Source: Victivallales bacterium (lineage in GTDB: Bacteria; Verrucomicrobiota; Lentisphaeria; Oligosphaerales; Lenti-02). Taken from it: a stretch of DNA of 6,564 bases. This document shows, piece by piece, positions 1-6,339 of the stretch (positions are counted from its first letter, which is position 1; every line of letters begins with the position of its first letter). The notes under the pieces were generated by a model. The model did no database searches. It saw only the letters and a list, made by a program, of their open reading frames with translations, and was not told where the DNA came from. The stretch covers positions 1-6,564 of the forward strand of contig JABGQJ010000435.1 in NCBI GenBank assembly GCA_018648945.1. The letters run 5' to 3'. The position numbers and the translations under genes are program-made.

Positions 1-501
1 CTTGTCCTTCAGAGCCCGGCGGAAAAAGTGGAGGTCCGTGCCGTTATCGGGGTTGTATCCCGCCTTCACGATGGCGGCCGCCGTGAGTAGCTGTGCGCCC
101 ATCCAGGGCTTCATGCTGTTGAGCATGACCATCGGCATGCCGACCTCCTGGGCGCACTCCTGCAGGTCCGTCCATGTCTTCTCGCTGACCACATCCCGTA
201 AGGTCTTGCCGCCGCCGAGACGGCCCCGCAACAGCAGCCGGGCTACCTGCCAGGGCATCTTGGCCTGGACCAGGTCGATCTCGAACACGCAGGTGTCGGC
301 TGCGGCATAGGCAGCGGCGACCTTCTCGTGGACCGGGTAGAAGTCGGCCCGCCCGATATGCAGCGAACCAAGGAGGTGGATGGTCGGAGCATCCTTGCCC
401 CCCTTGTTGGCGCGCCAGAGGAGCGGGCGCGCAGGCGGGGCCCCCAACAGGATGGAGCCCAGCAGGACGGCAGGCAGGACAAGGTGTCGGCAGCGGTACA
501 T
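1..501 (-). CDS. TraB/GumN-family protein, exported, C-terminal part beyond left edge
   Basis: The frame is open for 167 codons from an ATG at 501-499 and runs off the left edge, so only the N-terminal part is present. Residues 1-25 look like a signal peptide: MYRCRH, then a hydrophobic stretch ending GAPPA. There is no clear lipobox cysteine, so export by signal peptidase I is likely. TraB/GumN hallmarks follow in order: LW at 28-29, the HLLGSLHIG motif at 42-50 (family GT/SxHxG), an acidic FEID at 73-76, NSMKPWM at 128-134, and GTDLHFF at 154-160 (family GxDxHF). The family includes metal-dependent proteases related to animal Tiki proteins. Bacterial members are mostly uncharacterised, so hydrolase activity is inferred. 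The gene is last in the visible leftward cluster, 10 bases after the YjbQ stop. A GGGAG ribosome site at 507-511 supports the start. Confidence 0.85.
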   Translation of the reverse strand, partial: MYRCRHLVLPAVLLGSILLGAPPARPLLWRANKGGKDAPTIHLLGSLHIGRADFYPVHEKVAAAYAAADTCVFEIDLVQAKMPWQVARLLLRGRLGGGKTLRDVVSEKTWTDLQECAQEVGMPMVMLNSMKPWMGAQLLTAAAIVKAGYNPDNGTDLHFFRRALKDK

Positions 502-504
502 GAT

Positions 505-511
505 CTCTCCC
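505..511 (-). promoter_or_regulatory. Ribosome binding site of the TraB-family gene
   Basis: On the minus strand GGGAGAG lies directly after the TAA stop of the upstream YjbQ gene. The GGAG core ends five bases before the ATG at 501-499. This supports that start and reinitiation after the upstream stop. Confidence 0.6.
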
Positions 512-928
512 TTATTCTCCGATGATCTTGACGAGTACCCGCTTGCGGCGCTTGCCGTCAAGCTCGTAGTAGAAGATCTGTTCCCAAGGGCCGAAGTCCA
601 GCCGACCATCGGTGATGGCCACGGTCACGTCGCGCCCCATGATGGTGCGTTTCAGGTGCGCATCGCCGTTGTCCTCGTAGCCGTTGTGGCGGTAGCGGGA
701 ATAGGGCTTCTCCGGAGCCAGCCCCTCCAGCCAGTCCTCGAAATCCTGATGCAGGCCACCTTCGTTGTCATTGATGAACACGCTGGCCGTGATGTGCATG
801 GCGTTGCACAGCAGCAGTCCTTCCTGGATGCCTGACTCGCGCAGGCACTCCTCGATCTGCGGGGTGATGTGGATGATTTGGCGCCGACGCGGGGCCTCGA
901 ACCAGAGTTCCTTGCGGTAGCTTTTCAT
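512..928 (-). CDS. yjbQ: YjbQ/UPF0047 family protein (secondary thiamine-phosphate synthase type)
   Basis: This 138-residue protein matches the usual length and motif order of the YjbQ/UPF0047 family. It shows [10 protein letters not shown] at 41-50, DFEDWLE at 62-68, [14 protein letters not shown] at 79-92 (family NGxAHL), a glycine-aspartate pair at 99-100, and [11 protein letters not shown] at 108-118 followed by the acidic-Asp-Gly ELDG at 122-125. His45, His81 and His91 are candidate metal or active-site residues. The E. coli homologue has weak thiamine-phosphate synthase activity, but the physiological role of the family is unsettled, so the name gives family rather than proven function. 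The protein is presumably cytosolic. It lies 20 bases after the HD-domain gene and 10 bases before the TraB gene. An AAGGAGAG site supports the ATG at 928-926. Confidence 0.93.
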   Translation of the reverse strand: MKSYRKELWFEAPRRRQIIHITPQIEECLRESGIQEGLLLCNAMHITASVFINDNEGGLHQDFEDWLEGLAPEKPYSRYRHNGYEDNGDAHLKRTIMGRDVTVAITDGRLDFGPWEQIFYYELDGKRRKRVLVKIIGE

Positions 929-932
929 CGTT

Positions 933-940
933 CTCTCCTT
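933..940 (-). promoter_or_regulatory. Ribosome binding site of the YjbQ gene
   Basis: The minus strand reads AAGGAGAG with its GGAG core about six bases before the ATG at 928-926. It sits in the 20-base gap after the HD gene stop and fixes the start of the YjbQ gene. Confidence 0.7.
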
Positions 941-948
941 GGTTGCGT

Positions 949-1737
949 TCAGTCCAGCGCGGAGAAATCAACGGCGAAGCGCCCCTGCGCCCGATCAAGA
1001 GCGGCCTGGACCTCGGGACGGGCGGGAAGCTCTCCGCGAATGCCCCGGAACAGCCCGCGCTCCCGAATCAGAGCGAACGTAGGCGCGAAATTGATGTCAT
1101 ACAACCAGCCGACGCTGAGCAAGCGCATATCGACCAGGGAACGGATGTATTCGTAGGAGGGGGTTTGCCCGTTTGCCACCGCCTCCACAATCTCGTCTGA
1201 CAGTGGCCCATCCGGATCCACATGCAGCAGGATTTCCGGGAACTGTTCGTAGCTACGGGTGCGGAACGTCTCCACGAAGACCTCCAGAATATCCACCTTG
1301 TCCGCATCCCGCAACGCCCGCAGCGCCTGCCGGTGTGGCTCGGGCAGGTCCGCCGGCATGGCCAGCCGGTTGTGCAGCCGGACCGCCGCGGCCAGCGAGG
1401 CGGCGGGGGCGGCCTCCGTGCCCTTCAGCAAGTCGTGCTCCGTCAGCAATTCCGCCCCCCGTTCGCCGTGGTTGAAGGAACGGGGATCGGCAAAGGTCTG
1501 AAACCGCTCGTACTGCTCGAATCGGGCCACGTCATGCCAGATGCCTGCTGCTTCGGCCAGGTCGACCGCCGCCCTGTCCCAGCCCTCCCCACGGGCGATC
1601 TCCCGGCAGTTGGCCGCGACCCGCCACGTGTGGTCCAACTTCAGCTGTTGCATAGGGTGCAGCCCTGTCTCCTCGGCAAAGCTCGCCACGTAGGAGGAGA
1701 AGCGCTCCCGGTGGCGGTCGAGATTCAGTTCGGTCAC
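949..1737 (-). CDS. HD-domain phosphohydrolase
   Basis: This 262-residue protein starts at the GTG at 1737-1735. A longer open frame extends upstream, but that is the opposite frame of the symporter gene and is not coding here. The GTG has a GGAGG site seven bases upstream and overlaps the symporter stop as GTGA. HD-superfamily residues are in order: His36 in LDHTWRV, the His68-Asp69 pair in [12 protein letters not shown], His90 in FNHGERGA, His122 in AVRLHNR, and Asp144/Asp146 in [10 protein letters not shown]. The extra histidines fit members that bind two metals. The family cleaves phosphate esters, often of nucleotides. The substrate here is unknown, and nothing in the sequence marks it as a cyclic-di-GMP or (p)ppGpp enzyme. 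No transmembrane segment is seen. The C-terminal 100 residues lack a motif I recognise. Translational coupling to the symporter suggests they are produced together. Confidence 0.88.
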   Translation of the reverse strand: MTELNLDRHRERFSSYVASFAEETGLHPMQQLKLDHTWRVAANCREIARGEGWDRAAVDLAEAAGIWHDVARFEQYERFQTFADPRSFNHGERGAELLTEHDLLKGTEAAPAASLAAAVRLHNRLAMPADLPEPHRQALRALRDADKVDILEVFVETFRTRSYEQFPEILLHVDPDGPLSDEIVEAVANGQTPSYEYIRSLVDMRLLSVGWLYDINFAPTFALIRERGLFRGIRGELPARPEVQAALDRAQGRFAVDFSALD

Positions 1738-3098
1738 GTCGCGTCCTCCGCCATCCCTACGCGTGCCAGCCAACCGACCAGCAGAATACCGGTCGAACAC
1801 AGGCACCCCCAGAGCCCGGCAACGGCATAGTCCGAGACCGTACGGCTCAGCAGCAACCCGATCGGTAGCCCGCCGCCCACGGCTATCGCCGACCAGACGA
1901 CCGGCTGGGGGATACGGCGGGCAACGTTCGGGAAGCGGAGCAAGAGGAGCGGTGCCAGCAGCCCGCCCGCATAGAAGGCATAGGCCAGCAGGAGGTTGGG
2001 GATGATCCTTGGGTTCCACCAGGCTACCCACGCGGCCAGCCCCCCCGCGAGCACCACGAAGACGCGGCCGAATTGTCGCTGCTGCCGTTCGTCGTGTCTC
2101 CGTCCGCAGAGATCCAGCTCCACCACCGATGCCACGGTGAGCAGGCAGGTGTCCGCACTGGAGAGGGTGGCGGCCAGCAGTCCCGCGTTGATCATATATC
2201 CCGCCGGGGCAGGCACCACCCCAGAGTTGCCGAGCAGCCAAGGCAGGGCTTCCCGGGCGCTCGCCAGTTCCACTCCCGCCTGCCGAATGGCCACTCCGAT
2301 GGCCGTGAGCAGCACCCCCGCCACCGCCAAGAACAGGCCTGCCACAAGCGCTCCCCGGCGGATAGCGGTCCGGTCTCGCGCCAGGAGCACGCGGCTGCAC
2401 AGGTCGGGGCCCACCACGTACATGCCGCCCACAACCACCAGCACGGCCAGGATCTGGATCGGGCTGGTGGCGGCGAAATCGCTCGCTCCCGGGCTGGCGG
2501 CCCGGCCTTCGAGGCCCCCAAGAAACAGCAGGGGGGTCAGGATGGCGGCACTGATCAGCAGCACTTGCAGGCGATCCGTGCGCAGGACCGAGGGTTGCCC
2601 CCCCCAGGCCGTGTAGGCCGACACCACCCCCGCTGCGGCCACGATTCCCGTCCCGAGGGACAGGCCAAATAGCGCCTTCATCACCGTCGCGGCGGCCACC
2701 CATTGGGCGGCGATCACCGCAATCCACATGATCGCGATCAGCAATGCCGACAGCACGCGCGCGGGGGGACCGTAGATCGTCTCCGCCCACTCTGGCAACG
2801 TGCGAACCGCCGCGTCCGCTCGCATGCGCGGCCCCCAGACCAGCCCCAGTAGCACTAGGCCCAGCGCTCCCGCGCCCAACCACCAGAAGGCTGGCCAGCC
2901 CAAGCTGTAGGCACGCCCCACCATGCCGATCGTCGCGGACGCGCCCAGGCAGGTTGCGGCCAGTGAGGCGGCGAGAGTCGTTGATCCCGCGGTCCGCCGG
3001 GACAGGAAGAAGCCTCGCCCCGTGGGGCGCCGGGAGAATCCCGGGAGCACCACGGCGACGAGCAGGCCAGCGGCAAGGATTGTCCAGATGGTTGGCAC
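1734..3098 (-). CDS. Sodium:solute symporter family (SSS) permease
   Basis: From the GTG at 3098-3096 this gives 454 residues, within the usual SSS range. I count about 13 hydrophobic segments, near residues 2-19, 40-60, 66-88, 118-137, 144-162, 177-194, 215-232, 250-270, 298-320, 344-360, 367-388, 398-416 and 424-446. SSS marks include a GRGFFLSRR segment after the first helix (27-35), TDRLQVLL at 174-181, PDLCSRVLLARD at 231-242, and SSADTCLLTVAS at 313-324. The last corresponds to the helix whose serines form the Na2 sodium site in vSGLT. Inner-membrane sodium-coupled uptake is therefore well supported, but the substrate cannot be read from sequence. The frame is open to 3260, but the added residues are polar and the N-terminus chosen fits the family. 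The ribosome site (AACGGA) is weak. The gene heads the leftward cluster and faces the plus-strand pair. Confidence 0.88.
   Translation of the reverse strand: MPTIWTILAAGLLVAVVLPGFSRRPTGRGFFLSRRTAGSTTLAASLAATCLGASATIGMVGRAYSLGWPAFWWLGAGALGLVLLGLVWGPRMRADAAVRTLPEWAETIYGPPARVLSALLIAIMWIAVIAAQWVAAATVMKALFGLSLGTGIVAAAGVVSAYTAWGGQPSVLRTDRLQVLLISAAILTPLLFLGGLEGRAASPGASDFAATSPIQILAVLVVVGGMYVVGPDLCSRVLLARDRTAIRRGALVAGLFLAVAGVLLTAIGVAIRQAGVELASAREALPWLLGNSGVVPAPAGYMINAGLLAATLSSADTCLLTVASVVELDLCGRRHDERQQRQFGRVFVVLAGGLAAWVAWWNPRIIPNLLLAYAFYAGGLLAPLLLLRFPNVARRIPQPVVWSAIAVGGGLPIGLLLSRTVSDYAVAGLWGCLCSTGILLVGWLARVGMAEDAT
1745..1749 (-). promoter_or_regulatory. Ribosome binding site deciding the GTG start of the HD gene
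   Basis: GGAGG on the minus strand lies inside the last codons of the symporter gene, seven bases before the GTG at 1737-1735. It supports this start over any of the upstream starts in the long open frame. Confidence 0.7.
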
Positions 3099-3285
3099 AG
3101 TTTGTTCCGTTCCATGGGAGCAACGCCCCGAGGCACCATGCCACGCGACAGAGGCCCGTAACCTAGCGTCCGGGGGGCGCGTCCCCAAATGTGACGCTGC
3201 GGCAACCTTGTCCGGGTCGCGGCTGGGCCGTACATTGCTTGATTGCTTCGCCTTCACCACTTATCGCCTCGGAGCCCTGCACAAC
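3099..3285. promoter_or_regulatory. Divergent intergenic region with nested inverted repeat
   Basis: This 187-base region separates the leftward symporter operon from the rightward pair and must hold the promoters of both unless transcription enters from elsewhere. The most visible structure is AGCGTC at 3165-3170 paired with GACGCT at 3193-3198, enclosing a smaller GGGG/CCCC hairpin near 3173-3186. A weak sigma70-like pair, TTGCTT at 3235-3240 with a poor ACTTAT at 3259-3264, could drive the rightward gene. No clear FCD-type GntR operator was found. The arrangement supports a regulatory role, but the individual elements are uncertain. Confidence 0.45.
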
Positions 3286-4875
3286 GTGACCGGTACCGAC
3301 ACGCACGAGCCCCTGCTAGGCAGGCTGGACCAGCTACTCAACCTCAATCCCGATCTGGGAGCGGCTGGGGTCCAGGAACTGTACGCTCTGGCTGGCGCCT
3401 GCTCCCCCGCTCACTTCCCGACCGTCGCGGCGAGGGTCGGGCAGTTGGTGACCACCTACCTGGCGAGCCCGCAGAAGCGCGTCATCACCCAAGTTTTCCA
3501 GGAGTACTTCCAGTGTCTGGAGAACTCCGCTCGCCGGTTGACGGAGAAAGGCGAACTGGATGCCCCCCCCAGCCAGGGCGAACCCCCCGAGCGCTCCGTG
3601 GCTCTTGTGGCTCGAGGTGTCTACACCCCGCTTTCCTGGGCGCGCATTCTCAATCGCACGCGCATGCCGGAGGATCTCACCAAAGCTGCCGAGGCATGCC
3701 GCCGCCGCAGCCACTTGGTGACCGGAGTCCTGGAGTATGCCTTTACCGTGCTCCACCTCGTGGATTCCGAGGCGGCGTTCAACTGGGAGTTGGCCTACCT
3801 GAGGGAACACAAGGGGACGCTGGACCCCGATGTCCTGCGGGATCTCCTGATCGCCTGGTTGGCCCAGGATGACGTCCCCGAAGCCGCGTTCGAGTGGGCC
3901 GCCCTGTGGAGTGATGACCAGTCGCTGGTCGATCAATGGTCGCGGGTCTGTGTTCTGGCCGATCGTCTGCTTGCTCGCCACGCCCTGCACGCGTGGCAGG
4001 TCCAGGTCCGGCCTCGCAACAGTCGTGCCGCCCAGCTCAAAGTGCGGCTGTCGCACGGCGGCTGGGATCCTGACCGTGTCCGTGACTGGGTCCAGGCGGC
4101 CCTGGTAGAGATTGGCGACAGTGTGCAGGCCTTCATGGATGTCGCCCATGGTGAGAAGGAGATCGACCGCGAGGCCAGCAGTCCCGCTGTCCTGCGTGAG
4201 ATCCGGCGGGTGGAGAGCCTGTTTGTGCCCACGCTCCTGGGCACCAACCTCTTGATGGAACTGCCCAACGGGGTGCATAGCTTCGCTCTGGCCTTTTTCG
4301 GGCTCTTGGGCAAGGGCCGCCAGGCCTGGGATCGGCGCCTGCTGAAGCTTGCCGAGAGTGCCGTGCGCCGCATGTTCCTGCGCGCCCTGCGCGACGGTCG
4401 CAAGCCGATCGAGATCATCCATCAGCTCACCTTTGGTGATCGCAGTGCCTTCATGCGGATGCTCGGCGAGCTGAACTTCGGGACGGCCAGTTTCGACTCG
4501 GTCCGGCAGCGCGAGCGGGTGGTCCGCTATCTGTCGGTGTTCTACGCCAGCTACCGCGAGGCCCAGCTTCTTGCTGCGGAGGTGGCCCGACGCTACCGCA
4601 ACCTCATGCGCCTTCTCCACGAGGACAACCTGGCCCGCGTGCTCTCTCCCGAGCACTTGGCGGAGGCCCGTTCCTCGACCATGGTTCGGGAGCTTTCCAC
4701 CATCGCCGCCGAAGCGCGTCGCTATCTCTCCCATCGCCGGGCACTGGATCACGAACTGGAGGATCTGGTGGCGGTCGAGACCACGTTTATGGCCAGCGTT
4801 CGCCAGCGTCGCTTGGCCATGGTGCGGCAGTTCCTGCTGGCCGACGGGGCCGCAGCGGGGGCTGCCGATGCCTAG
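3286..4875 (+). CDS. Hypothetical protein, 529 residues, mostly helical, unknown function
   Basis: I do not recognise this protein. From the GTG at 3286 it has 529 residues, no signal peptide and no convincing membrane helix, so it is probably cytosolic. It appears almost wholly alpha-helical. Residues 1-90 and 130-300 are amphipathic helices, broken by a proline-rich linker at 92-103. Residues 300-345 form a more hydrophobic core segment containing LFVPTLLGTNLLMELPNG. Residues 346-518 are rich in Arg, Glu and Leu and could form coiled coils or a helical-repeat scaffold. No nucleotide-binding or catalytic motif is visible. The start is uncertain: GGAG at 3271-3274 is 11 bases before the GTG, and an in-frame TTG at 3235 would add 17 residues. 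Its end overlaps the GntR gene by 8 bases, implying co-transcription. A C8 tract at 3563-3570 encodes part of the linker. Confidence 0.8.
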   Translation: MTGTDTHEPLLGRLDQLLNLNPDLGAAGVQELYALAGACSPAHFPTVAARVGQLVTTYLASPQKRVITQVFQEYFQCLENSARRLTEKGELDAPPSQGEPPERSVALVARGVYTPLSWARILNRTRMPEDLTKAAEACRRRSHLVTGVLEYAFTVLHLVDSEAAFNWELAYLREHKGTLDPDVLRDLLIAWLAQDDVPEAAFEWAALWSDDQSLVDQWSRVCVLADRLLARHALHAWQVQVRPRNSRAAQLKVRLSHGGWDPDRVRDWVQAALVEIGDSVQAFMDVAHGEKEIDREASSPAVLREIRRVESLFVPTLLGTNLLMELPNGVHSFALAFFGLLGKGRQAWDRRLLKLAESAVRRMFLRALRDGRKPIEIIHQLTFGDRSAFMRMLGELNFGTASFDSVRQRERVVRYLSVFYASYREAQLLAAEVARRYRNLMRLLHEDNLARVLSPEHLAEARSSTMVRELSTIAAEARRYLSHRRALDHELEDLVAVETTFMASVRQRRLAMVRQFLLADGAAAGAADA

Positions 4876-5569
4876 CGCGCGCCGCACGACCCAGAAGGAA
4901 CGGGCCTACCGGTACCTGCGGGCGCGTTTTGAAAATGGCGAGCTCAAGCCCGGCGACCGGGTCTCGGATTTGGCGCTGACCCGCGAGATCGATGTCAGCC
5001 GCACCCCGATCCGCGAGGCCCTGAACCAACTTGCCTCCGAGGGCCTGGTCGAGTTCATCCCGCACCGGGGGGCCTTCGTTCGCCTGCCCGACCTGCGCGA
5101 GATCGAGGAGTTCTACGAGTTGCGGGAACTGCTCGAGGGGCACGCGGCCTCCCGCCTCGCCGCCGCCCCCGATCCCGTGGCGGTGGCCGAACTCTCCGGC
5201 CTGGTCGAGCAGATGGCCGCCATGGCCGAAGAATCGCGGCAGGAAGCCGACCACAAGCCCCTGAGCGCCACCAGCACCCGCGATCAGCGCCGCCTCGATC
5301 TTGATTTCCACCGCATTCTCCTGGCAGCCTGCGGTAACCGTCGGCTCTGCCGGATCGTCGAGGACTCCCGGATCATCGCCCGCCCTTTCGCGGCCATGGC
5401 TCCCCGCATGCGTCCCGCCAGCGTTCGCAGCGCCCACCGAGAGCATGCCGCCATTCTCACCGCGATTCGCAAGGGCGATTCCCAAGCCGCCCGCCGGGCC
5501 ATGGCCACCCACATCCGCTCCAGCCTCGGCACCATTCGTCGCGCCCTCTCCCAGCAGGCTCGGGACTGA
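4868..5569 (+). CDS. GntR-family transcriptional regulator, FCD (FadR) subfamily
   Basis: This 233-residue protein has the complete two-domain layout of the FCD branch. The N-terminal winged helix spans about residues 8-73, with LKPGDRVSDLALTREIDVSR (26-45), TPIREALNQLASEGLV (46-61) and the wing PHRGAFVR (65-72). The FCD helical ligand domain follows from about 79 to 226. Its metal-site residues appear intact: Asp144 and His148 in LDLDFH, then His193 in HREHAAIL and His215 in MATHIRSS. CGNRRL at 155-160 is typical. Such proteins usually bind carboxylic acids through this metal and repress or activate adjacent metabolic genes. The start ATG lies inside the last codons of the upstream gene (8-base overlap) after a G-rich ribosome site near 4856-4860. 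The effector and targets are not shown. Candidates are its own operon and the divergent symporter operon. Confidence 0.95.
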   Translation: MPSARRTTQKERAYRYLRARFENGELKPGDRVSDLALTREIDVSRTPIREALNQLASEGLVEFIPHRGAFVRLPDLREIEEFYELRELLEGHAASRLAAAPDPVAVAELSGLVEQMAAMAEESRQEADHKPLSATSTRDQRRLDLDFHRILLAACGNRRLCRIVEDSRIIARPFAAMAPRMRPASVRSAHREHAAILTAIRKGDSQAARRAMATHIRSSLGTIRRALSQQARD

Positions 5570-5578
5570 CTGGCGCGC

Positions 5579-6238
5579 CTACTTGCCAGCCTTGTTCTGG
5601 AACCGCCTGTCGATGATTGGTGTGTCCGCAGGCAGGGCAATGCGATTCAGATCCACGACCTTGCCATCCACGATCAGATCGATCTCCGTCCGGGCTCTCC
5701 AGAGTCTGAATCGGCCAGCGCCTCCGAGCTTCTTGGGGTCCTGAGCCTGCCACTTGCCGCCGTCCGCGGTCACGTACTCCGGCAGCTTGCCGTCTGCCGA
5801 CTTCAGGTAGTCCGGCCACGGTGGCCCGATCCTGAGGAACTTCCCGTCCTTGATGGCCTTCTCGGCACCAGAGGGGTAGGTCGTGCCGCCGGGCGTGACG
5901 AGATGCCCCGTCAGTGGCGCACGGATACGGACTCCGGCCGTGAACGTGTTGCCCAGCCACTTGTTCGGACTGCCGAGCAGCACCAGCGCTGAGTGCTTGC
6001 TCTTCACTGTCAGAAGGTGTGGCCACTTGGCTTCGAACCGTTCGCGGTCGGTGAAGGGTATCTCGTGTATGACTTCTGCGTTGTGCTCAAGCGTGCGGGC
6101 ATTGGCGCGCAATCCCTCCAGTGGCCAAGGCCACGCCTCTGGCCAACGGCCCTTGCTCGAGACGGAATACAGGGCCAGACAAAGGGGCGCTGCCAGTGCG
6201 ACCGCCACAACGACTGCCAGGACCAATCTCGTCCGCAT
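5579..6238 (-). CDS. Hypothetical membrane-anchored or secreted protein, planctomycete-like
   Basis: This 219-residue protein starts at the ATG at 6238-6236, with a strong GGAGGT site six bases upstream. Residues 1-24 are a basic start plus one hydrophobic segment (LVLAVVVAVALAAPLCLALY), either a signal peptide or a membrane anchor. Cys20 is not in a convincing lipobox. The exported part is globular and Trp/Pro-rich. It includes LRANARTLEH at 43-52, HEIPFTDRERFEAKWPHLL at 58-76, GVRIRAPL at 102-109 and DLNRIALPADTPIIDRRF at 196-213. I recall similar IPFT-RE-FE-WPHLL proteins from planctomycete-type genomes, but no function is known to me. An ATG at 6343 would add 35 residues made by repeat DNA, so it is judged spurious. 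It follows the von Willebrand gene and ends 9 bases from the convergent GntR stop. Confidence 0.8.
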   Translation of the reverse strand: MRTRLVLAVVVAVALAAPLCLALYSVSSKGRWPEAWPWPLEGLRANARTLEHNAEVIHEIPFTDRERFEAKWPHLLTVKSKHSALVLLGSPNKWLGNTFTAGVRIRAPLTGHLVTPGGTTYPSGAEKAIKDGKFLRIGPPWPDYLKSADGKLPEYVTADGGKWQAQDPKKLGGAGRFRLWRARTEIDLIVDGKVVDLNRIALPADTPIIDRRFQNKAGK

Positions 6239-6244
6239 TGGGAC

Positions 6245-6250
6245 ACCTCC
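6245..6250 (-). promoter_or_regulatory. Strong ribosome binding site deciding the 6238 start
   Basis: The minus strand reads GGAGGT, six bases before the ATG at 6238-6236. It is the best Shine-Dalgarno match in the window and favours this start over the ATG at 6343. Confidence 0.8.
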
Positions 6251-6277
6251 TTTACTTCGCGCCAACCATCCGCCCTT

Positions 6278-6335
6278 CGACACTCGCCGCTCGGCATCTG
6301 GGGGCCGACATTCGGCGTTCGATGTCCGGTGTTCG
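6278..6335 (-). repeat. Degenerate short repeat of the HRTSNAE-encoding type
   Basis: Three related 16-base units are visible on the minus strand. CGAACACCGGACATCG is at 6335-6320, CGAACGCCGAATGTCG at 6321-6306, and CGAGCGGCGAGTGTCG at 6293-6278. The first two match at 12 of 16 positions and the second and third at 13 of 16. The first two share a CG, giving a 14-base step. The third is separated by a 12-base interruption. The repeat begins five bases after the stop of the von Willebrand gene. Translated from the ATG at 6343 it gives KTEHRTSNAE-like residues. From memory, similar repeats are scattered in planctomycete, lentisphaeral and verrucomicrobial genomes. Its function is unknown. Confidence 0.6.
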
Positions 6336-6339
6336 GTCT

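Noticed and set aside
2..310. Plus-strand 102-codon frame at the left edge
   Set aside because: It is antisense to the TraB-family coding region, which has clear motifs and runs through the edge.
949..3144. A single 731-codon minus-strand frame covering the HD gene
   Set aside because: The part upstream of 1737 is out of frame with the symporter, whose SSS motifs are in another frame. Only the last 262 codons look like a real protein.
2923..3285. Upstream extension of the unknown plus-strand protein to an ATG at 2923
   Set aside because: It would overlap the symporter start by about 175 bases, and the residues are low-complexity antisense translation without a ribosome site.
3291..3298. CGGTACCG palindrome as a GntR operator
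   Set aside because: It is only eight bases, lies inside the first codons of the unknown gene, and lacks the flanking spacing of known FCD-family operators.
3334..4887. A 517-codon open frame on the minus strand opposite the 529-residue gene
   Set aside because: It is antisense to the more plausible plus-strand gene, which is coupled to the GntR gene. Long shadow frames are common in GC-rich DNA, and its translation has no recognisable motif.
6278..6335. CRISPR array
   Set aside because: The units are 16 bases, degenerate and almost adjacent, without spacers of even length, and no cas genes are near.
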